A stretch of 10,267 nt of DNA from Bacteroidota bacterium. GTDB taxonomy: Bacteria; Bacteroidota; Bacteroidia; Chitinophagales; Chitinophagaceae. Within the stretch, counting starts at the first letter, position 1, and every line of letters starts with the position of its first letter. Below are positions 1 through 7,205 of this stretch, in pieces. The position numbers were made by a program, and so were the translations under genes. The stretch covers positions 1 through 10,267 of the forward strand of contig JAFDXS010000049.1 in NCBI GenBank assembly GCA_018267795.1, given 5' to 3'. Under the pieces are notes generated by a model. The model had not been told where the DNA came from, ran no database searches, and worked only from the letters and a program-made list of their open reading frames with translations.

Positions 1-1
1 A

Positions 2-418
2 GCTGCAGGACTGGAGCGTATAAACCTCAGGCCTGATAATGCAATAAATCTTGACTGGATGCTACCGGCACCTGCGCAAGGCGCTATAATGGTAGTGTGT
101 AAAGACGGAGATGTCTATTCTTTAGAAGCATGCCAGCTATTTCATGATGCGGATACAGCAATATGCACTAAAATAGAAAGGGATTTTCTACGCGCGCTGA
201 TGGGCGGATGCTCAACCCCAATATCTGCACTGGCGGTAAGAGAAGGGGATGCTATTGCCTTTAGAGGGAATATACTGAGCCTGGATGGAAAGCAGAAAAA
301 AGAAATAAGCAGAACGATAGCAATAAACGATGCAGCCAATGCCGGCACTAAAGCCGCTGAAGCGCTGTTGCAAGACGGCGGGCAGGAAATACTGAATGCT
401 ATACGCAATGAAAAATAA
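2..418 (+). CDS. hemC: Hydroxymethylbilane synthase (porphobilinogen deaminase), C-terminal 138 residues
   Basis: The enzyme joins four porphobilinogen units into the linear tetrapyrrole hydroxymethylbilane in the cytosol. The gene is cut by the left edge; the frame is open from base 2, before the first Met at base 59, so the true start lies outside. The fragment begins AAGLERINLRPDNAI and contains LPAPAQGAI, the family's PAPxQGA motif. It then has IERDFLRALMGGCSTPISA, which corresponds to the segment carrying the cysteine that anchors the dipyrromethane cofactor (TGC at 209-211). The rest matches the small C-terminal domain in length. The end overlaps the start of hemD, which suggests translational coupling within the heme operon. 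Identification is firm; the substrate-binding N-terminal domains cannot be judged. Confidence 0.95.
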   Translation, partial: AAGLERINLRPDNAINLDWMLPAPAQGAIMVVCKDGDVYSLEACQLFHDADTAICTKIERDFLRALMGGCSTPISALAVREGDAIAFRGNILSLDGKQKKEISRTIAINDAANAGTKAAEALLQDGGQEILNAIRNEK

Positions 419-1106
419 AGTAGATATATTATGTACTGTACCTGTGCCGCAGACACTGATAGACGCAGTGGCTGCCAAAGGGATAGACATGGACATAGTA
501 TCGCTTATCAGTATACAAAGAACGGGCAGTAAGGAATTGCAAACAGAAATAGAAAAACTTTCGGGTGAAGCCCTTAACGTGATTTTCACGAGCGCAAATG
601 CGGTGGAGATTGTGAAGGGTTATATGGTGAAAGATGGAAGCAAATGGAAAGTGTACTGCATAGGCAATGCTACGAAGAAAGCTATAGAACAAAATATAGG
701 CGTCAATAATATAGCGGGCACCGCTAATAATGCATCGGAACTGGCAGATGTAATTATTAATGATAAGGTAAAGGACATCGTATTTTTTTGTGGTGATATA
801 CGCAGGGATGAGCTACCAGTGAAGCTGAAGAATGCAAATATTGCACTGAAGGAGCTTGTTGTATATAAGACAATACAGAATGAAGAAAGGATAAGCAAGG
901 TGTATGATGGTATATTGTTTTTCAGTCCGAGTGCGGTGAGTAGTTTCTTCTCGAGAAATGATATACCGCCGGGCACTACCCTATTTGCTATAGGTGAGAC
1001 AACGGCAGAAGCAATAAAAACCTATACAAGCAATGAGCTTGTAATAGGCAAACAACAATCGAAAGAAGCGATGATAGATATAATGATCGATCATTTTAAG
1101 AAATAG
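408..1106 (+). CDS. hemD: Uroporphyrinogen-III synthase
   Basis: HemD cyclises hydroxymethylbilane to uroporphyrinogen III, inverting ring D. The family diverges strongly in sequence, so the call rests on size (232 residues), position directly after hemC, and weak family motifs: VIFTSANAVE near residue 60 (the usual FTSxNAV segment), YCIGNATKKA, a mid-protein IVFFCGDIRRDELP (usual G..R..L), and ILFFSPSAVSSFF followed by LFAIGETTAEAI (usual FtSpSgv and aIG..TA). The start was taken at ATG 408 (MKNKVDILCT), which overlaps hemC by 11 nt. ATG 396 in the same frame would add MLYA and overlap hemC by 23 nt; neither has a strong ribosome-binding site. A 31-nt AT-rich gap separates it from hemE. Function is fairly sure; the start is uncertain between the two ATGs. 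Confidence 0.9.
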   Translation: MKNKVDILCTVPVPQTLIDAVAAKGIDMDIVSLISIQRTGSKELQTEIEKLSGEALNVIFTSANAVEIVKGYMVKDGSKWKVYCIGNATKKAIEQNIGVNNIAGTANNASELADVIINDKVKDIVFFCGDIRRDELPVKLKNANIALKELVVYKTIQNEERISKVYDGILFFSPSAVSSFFSRNDIPPGTTLFAIGETTAEAIKTYTSNELVIGKQQSKEAMIDIMIDHFKK

Positions 1107-1137
1107 GCAATAATTAAAAACAAAAGAAATAAAGTAA

Positions 1138-2190
1138 ATGAGCACGCTGCAAAACGACCTCTTATTAAGAGCATTGAAAGGTGAAAAAGTAGAACGCCCA
1201 CCTGTGTGGATGATGCGCCAGGCCGGCCGCTACCTGCCCGACTATATAAAGCTTCGTCAGCAGTATGATTTTTTTACCCGTGTGCAAACACCTGAACTGG
1301 CATGTGAGATAACCATGCAACCGATAGACCAGGTGGGAGTAGATGCAGCGATCATTTTCTCTGACATACTGGTAATACCACAGGCAATGGGCCTGGAAGT
1401 ATTGCTGGAAGAAGGACGCGGGCCTATACTGCCGAAAACTGTACAAACAGAAAATGATATAAACCAGCTGCGCACAACGGATGTAGCCGAAAACCTAAAC
1501 TATGTGATGCAGGCGCTGACACTAACTAAAAAAGTACTGAATGGCCGCGTACCACTGATAGGCTTTGCCGGAGCACCGTGGACTATACTTTGCTATATGG
1601 TGGAAGGCAAAGGCAGCAAGTCGTTTGATAAGGCTAAACAATTTTGTTTTACATCTCCTGAATTAGCGCATAAGCTATTGCAAAAAATAACTGATGTAAC
1701 AATCACTTACCTGAATGCGCAGGTAGATGCAGGCGCAGACCTGGTGCAGGTATTTGATAGCTGGAGCGGCATGCTGAGCCCAGCAGACTTTAAAACATTT
1801 GCGCAGCCTTATTTAATACAGATATCAGATGCGGTGAGCAAGAAGGCACCTGTTATACTGTTTCCTAAAGGGAGCTGGTATGCACTGCCTGAGCTAAGCA
1901 AGAGCTCCGCTGCCGGACTGGGTATAGACTGGACCGTGACGCCGAAGATGGCAAGGGAAATGACTAATAATAGCATAACGCTACAGGGCAATTTTGACCC
2001 TTCAAGATTGTTATCGCCTATAAAAGATATAAAGAAAGCTGTGACAGAAATGATAGATGCCTTCGGCACACAGCGCTACATAGCTAACCTGGGACATGGT
2101 ATATTGCCTAATGTACCTGTGGACCATGCACGTGCGTTTGTAGATGCAGTGAAAGAATATCAACCTACTAACACATTGATTACAGCATAA
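1138..2190 (+). CDS. hemE: Uroporphyrinogen decarboxylase
   Basis: HemE removes the four acetate carboxyls of uroporphyrinogen III to give coproporphyrinogen III, a cytosolic step. At 350 residues it has the usual family length. Both signatures are present: PPVWMMRQAGRYLPDY (residues 21-36), including the Arg of the active site, and GFAGAPWT (142-149), followed by CYMVEG with the conserved Tyr 153. Asp 76 in FSDIL is the catalytic aspartate position, and the C-terminal NLGHGILPNVP carries the conserved His. It follows hemD after 31 nt and precedes hemF by 4 nt. No clear Shine-Dalgarno is seen before ATG 1138, as is common in this phylum. Twenty of its 24 Ile codons are ATA. Confidence 0.97.
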   Translation: MSTLQNDLLLRALKGEKVERPPVWMMRQAGRYLPDYIKLRQQYDFFTRVQTPELACEITMQPIDQVGVDAAIIFSDILVIPQAMGLEVLLEEGRGPILPKTVQTENDINQLRTTDVAENLNYVMQALTLTKKVLNGRVPLIGFAGAPWTILCYMVEGKGSKSFDKAKQFCFTSPELAHKLLQKITDVTITYLNAQVDAGADLVQVFDSWSGMLSPADFKTFAQPYLIQISDAVSKKAPVILFPKGSWYALPELSKSSAAGLGIDWTVTPKMAREMTNNSITLQGNFDPSRLLSPIKDIKKAVTEMIDAFGTQRYIANLGHGILPNVPVDHARAFVDAVKEYQPTNTLITA

Positions 2191-2194
2191 AATA

Positions 2195-3103
2195 ATGGAA
2201 ATAAAAGACCAGTTCATAGCGTATATACACCAATTGCAGGACGAAATATGTACTGCACTGGAAACGCTTGACGGCAAAGCAAAATTTATAGAAGACAAAT
2301 GGGAACGCCCTGAAGGTGGTGGTGGCAAATCCCGCGTGATAGCTGAGGGGAATGTATTTGAGAAAGGAGGCGTGAATACCTCAGTGGTGCATGGCGCACT
2401 ACCTGCAGCTATGCAGCAGGCATTTGGTGTGCAGGAGAGTAACTTTATGGCTTGCGGGCTTTCGCTGGTGATACATCCAGTTAATCCGTATGTGCCTACT
2501 GTGCATGCTAACTGGCGCTATTTTGAGCTGTATGACAAGGAAGGCAAGCGACTGGATTGCTGGTTTGGCGGCGGCTCTGACCTTACGCCTTATTATATCT
2601 TTGAAGAAGACGGTAAGCATTTTCATACTACGCTGAAAAATGCAATGGATAAATTCGGGACAGAGCTTTATCCAAAATACAAGCAACACTGTGATGAGTA
2701 CTTTATTAATAAACACAGAGGCGATGAAGCACGTGGCATAGGTGGCGTGTTCTATGATTACCTGAGGCCAAAGGATGATGCGGAGCACAACAGGTTGCTT
2801 GATTTCCAAAAGGCAAATGGCAACGCTTTTCTGCCTGCTTACTTACCGATAGCAGAAAAGAGAAAAGACCTGCCATATGGTGAAAGAGAAAAAGACTGGC
2901 AGGAAATAAGAAGAGGAAGATATGTGGAGTTTAACCTGATACATGACCGAGGCACACTCTTTGGGCTGAAAACAAATGGCAGAACGGAAAGCATATTGAT
3001 GAGCCTGCCGCCGCGTGCAAGGTGGGTATATAATTACCAACCGGAAACAGGCAGCCCGGAAGCAGAACTGGTAGCTAATCTAAAACCAAGAAATTGGGTA
3101 TAA
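2195..3103 (+). CDS. hemF: Oxygen-dependent coproporphyrinogen-III oxidase
   Basis: HemF uses molecular oxygen to decarboxylate two propionate side chains of coproporphyrinogen III, giving protoporphyrinogen IX. At 302 residues it has the family length. Recognisable blocks in order are GGGGKSRVI (41-49), LVIHPVNPYVPTVHANWRYF (91-110, with His 94 and His 104), WFGGGSDLTPYY (123-134), RGIGGVFYDYL (180-190), and GRYVEFNL through DRGTLFGL (241-258). It starts 4 nt after the hemE stop and ends 12 nt before hemB, so it is co-transcribed. The presence of the O2-requiring form points to aerobic heme synthesis. An oxygen-independent HemN may exist elsewhere but is not in this window. Confidence 0.97.
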   Translation: MEIKDQFIAYIHQLQDEICTALETLDGKAKFIEDKWERPEGGGGKSRVIAEGNVFEKGGVNTSVVHGALPAAMQQAFGVQESNFMACGLSLVIHPVNPYVPTVHANWRYFELYDKEGKRLDCWFGGGSDLTPYYIFEEDGKHFHTTLKNAMDKFGTELYPKYKQHCDEYFINKHRGDEARGIGGVFYDYLRPKDDAEHNRLLDFQKANGNAFLPAYLPIAEKRKDLPYGEREKDWQEIRRGRYVEFNLIHDRGTLFGLKTNGRTESILMSLPPRARWVYNYQPETGSPEAELVANLKPRNWV

Positions 3104-3115
3104 ATATTTATTGAA

Positions 3116-4090
3116 ATGCAACTGATAAGAAGAAACAGGATATTGCGTGGCACACCAGCGATGCGTGCTATGGTAGCTGAAACCATACTAAAGCCTGCTG
3201 ACTTTATTGCACCACTGTTTATAACAGAAGGTAAAGGCGTGAAGGAAGAGATATCTTCTATGCAAAACTACTACCGTATGAGCATAGACCTGACTGTGGC
3301 TGAAGTGAAAGAACTCTGGAACCTTGGCATAAAGAGCGTACTGATTTTTATAAAGTGCAGCGATGACCTGAAGGATAACAAGGGTACAGAAGCAGTGAAT
3401 CCTAATGGGCTGATGCAGCGCAGCATAAAAGCAATAAAAGATGCCTGCCCGGAAATGGTGGTAATGACAGATGTGGCGCTTGACCCCTACTCCAGCTACG
3501 GACATGATGGTATAGTAGAGAATAATGAAATAGTGAATGATGCAACTGTAGAAGTACTGGCAAGAATGAGCGTAAGCCATGCTGAAGCAGGTGCTGATAT
3601 AGTAGCCCCAAGCGATATGATGGACGGCCGCATACTGGCTATACGTGAGGCGCTTGAGGCAAGCAACTTTACGAAAACGGGCATAATGAGCTATAGTGCA
3701 AAATATGCTTCCTGCTTTTACGGACCATTTCGTGATGCCCTGGATAGCGCACCGGGCTTCGGTGATAAGAAGACGTACCAGATGGATTATGCCAACAGAC
3801 TTGAGGCGATAAAGGAAACCATAATGGATGTGGAAGAAGGCGCAGACATAGTGATGGTGAAGCCTGCCATGTCTTACCTGGACATCATTCGCGAAATAAA
3901 GAATGAAGTAACACTACCTGTAAGTGCCTATCATGTGAGTGGCGAATATGCTATGATAAAAGCTGCTGCAAAAATGGGCTGGCTGGATGAGAATAAAGCA
4001 GTATTGGAGTCGCTGACGAGCATTAAACGCGCAGGTGCAGACCTGATAGCTACATACTATGCCAAACATGCAGCAAAACTGATAGACTAA
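3116..4090 (+). CDS. hemB: Porphobilinogen synthase (5-aminolevulinate dehydratase)
   Basis: HemB condenses two 5-aminolevulinate molecules into porphobilinogen. At 324 residues the length is standard. The two Schiff-base lysines are visible: Lys 196 in MSYSAKYAS and Lys 249 in the signature GADIVMVKPAMSYLDI. The metal loop reads DVALDPYSSYGHDG (119-132). The three zinc-binding cysteines of the E. coli type are replaced by Ala 121, Asp 123 and Asp 131. This is the Asp-type loop known from Pseudomonas HemB, which lacks the catalytic zinc and is stimulated by magnesium or potassium. It lies 12 nt after hemF and 2 nt before the YciI-like gene. The metal preference is inferred from these residues. 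Confidence 0.97.
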   Translation: MQLIRRNRILRGTPAMRAMVAETILKPADFIAPLFITEGKGVKEEISSMQNYYRMSIDLTVAEVKELWNLGIKSVLIFIKCSDDLKDNKGTEAVNPNGLMQRSIKAIKDACPEMVVMTDVALDPYSSYGHDGIVENNEIVNDATVEVLARMSVSHAEAGADIVAPSDMMDGRILAIREALEASNFTKTGIMSYSAKYASCFYGPFRDALDSAPGFGDKKTYQMDYANRLEAIKETIMDVEEGADIVMVKPAMSYLDIIREIKNEVTLPVSAYHVSGEYAMIKAAAKMGWLDENKAVLESLTSIKRAGADLIATYYAKHAAKLID

Positions 4091-4092
4091 TA

Positions 4093-4380
4093 ATGATAAT
4101 AATAGAGCTGAACTATAAAGTACCACTGGAGCAAATAGACGCGCATTTACAAGCGCATACTTCGTTCCTGGAGAAATATTACACAGCAGGAACTTTTATA
4201 GCATCCGGCAGAAAAGTACCGCGGGATGGTGGTATAATACTGGCTACAGGCATTGATAAAGAAAAAGCAGCCATGCTGATAAAGGAAGATCCATTTTATC
4301 AACATGGGTTTGCAGATTATAAAATCACAGAATTTGCCGTAACTAAAAAGGCGGCACACATAGACTCTATATTTTCATAA
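4093..4380 (+). CDS. YciI-like small protein inside the heme operon
   Basis: This 95-residue protein has the marks of the YciI family (small dimeric alpha/beta proteins of the ferredoxin-like fold): the AHLQAHTSFLEKYYTAG segment with His 22, the ASGRKVPRDGGIILA strand region, and DPFYQHGFADY with Asp 66. His 22 and Asp 66 match the conserved His-Asp pair proposed as an active site in this family. It starts 2 nt after hemB and ends 8 nt before hemL, so it is almost certainly translated from the same message. No YciI role in heme synthesis is established. A job with a pathway intermediate, or a passive passenger gene, are both possible. Family assignment is good; the substrate is unknown. Confidence 0.85.
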   Translation: MIIIELNYKVPLEQIDAHLQAHTSFLEKYYTAGTFIASGRKVPRDGGIILATGIDKEKAAMLIKEDPFYQHGFADYKITEFAVTKKAAHIDSIFS

Positions 4381-4388
4381 AAAGAATT

Positions 4389-5672
4389 ATGGCAGAAAAA
4401 AGCAAACAACTGTTTGAAAGAGCACAACATAGCATACCAGGTGGTGTAAACTCACCCGTGCGCGCATTTAAGAGCGTAGGTGGTATACCTGTATTCATAG
4501 AAAAGGCTAAAGGTGCTTATCTATATGATGTTGATGGAAAGAAGTATATCGACTATATAAACTCATGGGGACCTATGATATTAGGTCATGCCTATGAGCC
4601 TGTAGTGAAAGCTATACAGGATAAAGTTGCTGATTCCACCTCATTCGGTGCGCCTACCGAGCTTGAGATAGAAATGGCTGAGCTGATAAAAAGCATGGCA
4701 CCCAATGTGGACCTGGTGCGCATGGTGAGCAGCGGCACAGAGGCATGTATGAGCGCTATACGCCTGGCACGTGGATACACTGGCCGCAATAAAATCATAA
4801 AGTTTGAAGGTTGTTATCATGGCCATGCAGATTCATTCCTGGTAAAGGCAGGCAGTGGCCTGGCAACATTCAATATACAAACAGTACCAGGTGTAACTGC
4901 CGGTGTAGCTGCGGATACATTAACAGCAGCCTATAATGACCTTGATGCGGTGCAAGAGCTGGTAAATACACACAAAGGCGAAATTGCGGCCATCATCATA
5001 GAGCCTATAGCGGGCAATATGGGCTGTATATTACCAAAACCAGGCTTCCTGGAGGGATTAAGGAGTATATGCGATAAAGAAGGTATTGTATTCATCTTTG
5101 ACGAAGTAATGACGGGCTTCCGCCTGGCAGCTGGTGGCGCGCAGGAAAAGCTGGGTATAAATGCTGATCTTGTAACCTACGGTAAAGTAATAGGCGGAGG
5201 TATGCCTGTGGGTGCCTTTGGTGGTAAGAAAGAAATAATGCAACACATAGCACCACTGGGCAACGTGTACCAGGCAGGCACACTAAGCGGTAACCCAATA
5301 GCTATGATAGCAGGCTATACTATGCTGAAAACTTTGAAAGATACTCCAAGTGTATATACTGAACTAAATGAAAAAACTGCATCATTGCACGAAGGATTGG
5401 ATAAAGCATTTGCAGAAAGCAATGTGCCCTATACAATAAACCGCTTCGGCTCAATGATAAGTGTGCACTTCAGCGAAAAGCCAGTAACTGATTTTGCAAG
5501 CGCCGCAGCAGCTAATAATGCATTATTCAACCAATATTTTCATGCTATGTTGCAGGAAGGTGTATATCTGCCGCCATCGGCATATGAGAGCTGGTTTATA
5601 AGTACTGCGTTGTCTACAGAGGACATACAACACACTGTAGATGCGACTCGCAGGTTCTTAAAAAACCTCTAA
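4389..5672 (+). CDS. hemL: Glutamate-1-semialdehyde 2,1-aminomutase
   Basis: HemL is a PLP enzyme that moves the amino group of glutamate-1-semialdehyde to give 5-aminolevulinate, the last step of the C5 route that starts from glutamyl-tRNA. At 427 residues it has the family length. It opens with the typical SIPGGVNSPVRAFKSVGG (15-32). It contains SSGTEACMSAIRLAR (114-128), CYHGHADSFLVKAGSG (142-157) and FDEVMTGFR with the PLP-contacting Asp 238. The PLP lysine is Lys 266 in TYGKVIGGGMPVGAFGG. The presence of hemL means ALA is made from glutamate, so a hemA (glutamyl-tRNA reductase) is expected elsewhere, perhaps just left of this window. It is the last gene of the operon; an inverted repeat starts immediately after its stop. 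Confidence 0.97.
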   Translation: MAEKSKQLFERAQHSIPGGVNSPVRAFKSVGGIPVFIEKAKGAYLYDVDGKKYIDYINSWGPMILGHAYEPVVKAIQDKVADSTSFGAPTELEIEMAELIKSMAPNVDLVRMVSSGTEACMSAIRLARGYTGRNKIIKFEGCYHGHADSFLVKAGSGLATFNIQTVPGVTAGVAADTLTAAYNDLDAVQELVNTHKGEIAAIIIEPIAGNMGCILPKPGFLEGLRSICDKEGIVFIFDEVMTGFRLAAGGAQEKLGINADLVTYGKVIGGGMPVGAFGGKKEIMQHIAPLGNVYQAGTLSGNPIAMIAGYTMLKTLKDTPSVYTELNEKTASLHEGLDKAFAESNVPYTINRFGSMISVHFSEKPVTDFASAAAANNALFNQYFHAMLQEGVYLPPSAYESWFISTALSTEDIQHTVDATRRFLKNL

Positions 5673-5730
5673 TCATTTTGCCAAATCAAATTAGAAAAGA
5701 TTTTTTTTGAAAAAGGATTTGGCAGAATGA
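5673..5730 (+). repeat. 15-bp inverted repeat after hemL
   Basis: TCATTTTGCCAAATC (5673-5687) pairs with GATTTGGCAGAATGA (5716-5730) over 15 positions with a single T-G wobble, across an A/T-rich 28-nt loop. It begins one base after the hemL stop, so in RNA it could end or protect the heme-operon transcript. No run of T follows on the plus strand, so it is not a textbook intrinsic terminator. Its 3' arm contains the -33 element of the downstream tRNA promoter. Confidence 0.7.
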
Positions 5731-5748
5731 AAATGACACTTATCTTTG
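5718..5748 (+). promoter_or_regulatory. Bacteroidota-type promoter of the tRNA-Val gene
   Basis: TTTG at 5718-5721 and TATCTTTG at 5741-5748 match the primary sigma factor consensus of Bacteroidota (TTTG about 19-21 nt before TAnnTTTG) exactly, with a 19-nt spacer. Transcription would start near 5753-5756, giving a short leader before the tRNA at 5768. The -33 element sits inside the inverted repeat that follows hemL. Confidence 0.8.
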
Positions 5749-5767
5749 CAGTCCAATAAGCAAAAAA

Positions 5768-5842
5768 GGAAGCATAGCTCAGCTGGTTCAGAGCATCTGC
5801 CTTACAAGCAGAGGGTCCGCGGTTCGATCCCGTGTGCTTCCA
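5768..5842 (+). tRNA. tRNA-Val (anticodon UAC)
   Basis: A full cloverleaf can be drawn. The acceptor stem GGAAGCA pairs perfectly with TGCTTCC. The D arm is GCTC/GAGC. The anticodon stem TCTGC/GCAGA encloses the loop CTTACAA, with anticodon TAC at 5803-5805, which reads valine codons. The T arm CGCGG/CCGTG has one G-T pair around TTCGATC. The discriminator base is A and the 3' CCA is not encoded. The gene is preceded by its own promoter and followed by a terminator, so it is a single-gene transcription unit between the heme operon and the sensor kinase. Confidence 0.97.
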
Positions 5843-5847
5843 CTCCC

Positions 5848-5880
5848 AAAGGTTTCAAGCATTAGTTTGAAACCTTTTTT
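5848..5880 (+). terminator. Intrinsic terminator after tRNA-Val
   Basis: AAAGGTTTCAA (5848-5858) and TTGAAACCTTT (5867-5877) form a perfect 11-bp stem with an 8-nt loop. A T run (5875-5880) begins within the end of the stem. It lies 5 nt after the tRNA. Confidence 0.9.
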
Positions 5881-6043
5881 ATTTATTCCTTCTCTTAAAT
5901 ATTTCTAAACCGGAGATATTCATTAGCATCCTGCAAATATTGAATTGTTACCAAAACTGTATTTTTAAATGATAGTTATGGTTAAAGGTTTTTAGCGAGT
6001 TTTCTCATAAGAATGCTATTTTTAACATATAAAAATATAAAGC

Positions 6044-7204
6044 GTGCCATTTAGCAATGCAGGATACGAGTTTAAAGCCTTATTTAACAATGTAGCCATT
6101 GGCATTATTGTAACCAATGATCACGGTGAGATAATAATGATCAATGATTTTGCTCTATCACAGTTTCATTATGAAGAGGAAGAGTTACTGGGCAAAAAGA
6201 TTGAAGTACTAATTCCCCAAAGATACCGTGAGCGCCATGTACATCACCGCGAACGCTATGGCGCAAATGCACATAGCAGACCAATGGGTGTAGGCATGGA
6301 CCTCTTTGCAGTGAAAAAAGAAGGGACTGAATTCCCGGTGGAAGTGAGCCTTAGCCCATACACCAGGGGCCCCCGGCAGTTTGCCGTTGTTTTTATCAGC
6401 GATATATCTGTGCGAAAGGAATCGGAAATGGCATTACTGCAACTGAATGCCGAGCTTGAAGAAAAAGTAAAGGAACGCACACAATCACTCACTGATGCAC
6501 TGAGTAAAGAAAAGGAACTAAATGAACTGAAGTCGCGCTTTGTATCTATGGCATCGCACGAATTTCGCACACCGCTTAGCACCATACTTTCTTCAGCCTA
6601 CCTGGTATCTAAATACGAAACTGCAGAAGACCAGCCCAAACGCGAAAAACACATACAGCGTATAGTATCGTCTGTAAATATGCTGAACGATATACTCAAT
6701 GACTTTTTATCAGTAGGTAAAATAGAAGAAGGAAGGATGCAGGTAAGATTTTCTGATGTGAAAATAGAAGAAACGATACGTGCGCAGATAAATGAAATGC
6801 AAACCATACTGAAGCGAGGCCAGAAGATATACTACACACATAGTGGCAAGGAGCAGGTGTGGATGGACATGACCCTGCTAAAGCATATATTGATGAACCT
6901 GGTATCTAATGCCATCAAATTCTCGCCGGAAAATTCGCAAATAATTATAACAACTGAATACATTGACGATAACATGAGCCTATCTGTGAAAGATGCAGGT
7001 GTAGGTATATCAAAAGCAGACCAGGAACATTTATTTGAACGCTTCTTCAGGGGCTCTAACGTAACTAATGTGCAGGGCACAGGGCTGGGATTGCACATAG
7101 TAGCAAAATATGCCGAGCTAATGAATGGAGAGATAACATGCAAAAGCGATATAAACATGGGTACCGAATTCATTATTAACTTTAAACCATCAAACATAGA
7201 ATAA
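6044..7204 (+). CDS. Soluble PAS-domain sensor histidine kinase, FixL-like PAS
   Basis: This 386-residue cytosolic kinase has no membrane segment or signal peptide. Residues about 8-125 form a PAS domain. A short coiled coil (about 126-160) leads into the HisKA helix SRFVSMASHEFRTPLSTI with phospho-acceptor His 172. The ATPase domain follows, with an N box around NLVSNAIKFSP (285-295), DAGVGI (317-322) and GTGLGL (345-350). The PAS stretch RYRERHVHHRERY to GVGMDLF lines up with the FixL heme pocket: His 65 falls on the proximal heme ligand and Met 85 on the distal Arg. The same stretch also occurs in PAS domains not known to bind heme. The start is GTG at 6044; an in-frame TAA at 6038 excludes a longer form, and the next Met (residue 32) lies inside the PAS. 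The regulator follows 1 nt later. The 163-nt AT-rich leader has only a poor promoter match (TATTTTTA at 6017-6024). Confidence 0.93.
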   Translation: MPFSNAGYEFKALFNNVAIGIIVTNDHGEIIMINDFALSQFHYEEEELLGKKIEVLIPQRYRERHVHHRERYGANAHSRPMGVGMDLFAVKKEGTEFPVEVSLSPYTRGPRQFAVVFISDISVRKESEMALLQLNAELEEKVKERTQSLTDALSKEKELNELKSRFVSMASHEFRTPLSTILSSAYLVSKYETAEDQPKREKHIQRIVSSVNMLNDILNDFLSVGKIEEGRMQVRFSDVKIEETIRAQINEMQTILKRGQKIYYTHSGKEQVWMDMTLLKHILMNLVSNAIKFSPENSQIIITTEYIDDNMSLSVKDAGVGISKADQEHLFERFFRGSNVTNVQGTGLGLHIVAKYAELMNGEITCKSDINMGTEFIINFKPSNIE

Positions 7205-7205
7205 T

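Noticed and set aside
142..589. Minus-strand open frames opposite hemC and hemD
   Set aside because: They overlap well-supported heme genes and their translations are rich in Ser, Ile and Cys with no domain, as expected for antisense shadows.
2399..2809. 136-residue minus-strand frame inside hemF
   Set aside because: It lies wholly opposite a conserved hemF with all family motifs; the translated protein resembles nothing and no promoter or start signal supports it.
5652..5668. AGGTT/AACCT mini-hairpin at the very end of hemL
   Set aside because: Only 5 bp with an A-rich loop, inside coding sequence; likely chance.
5768..5842. tRNA-Val as a possible integration (att) site
   Set aside because: No duplicate of the tRNA 3' end was seen downstream and there is no integrase or other mobile gene in the window.
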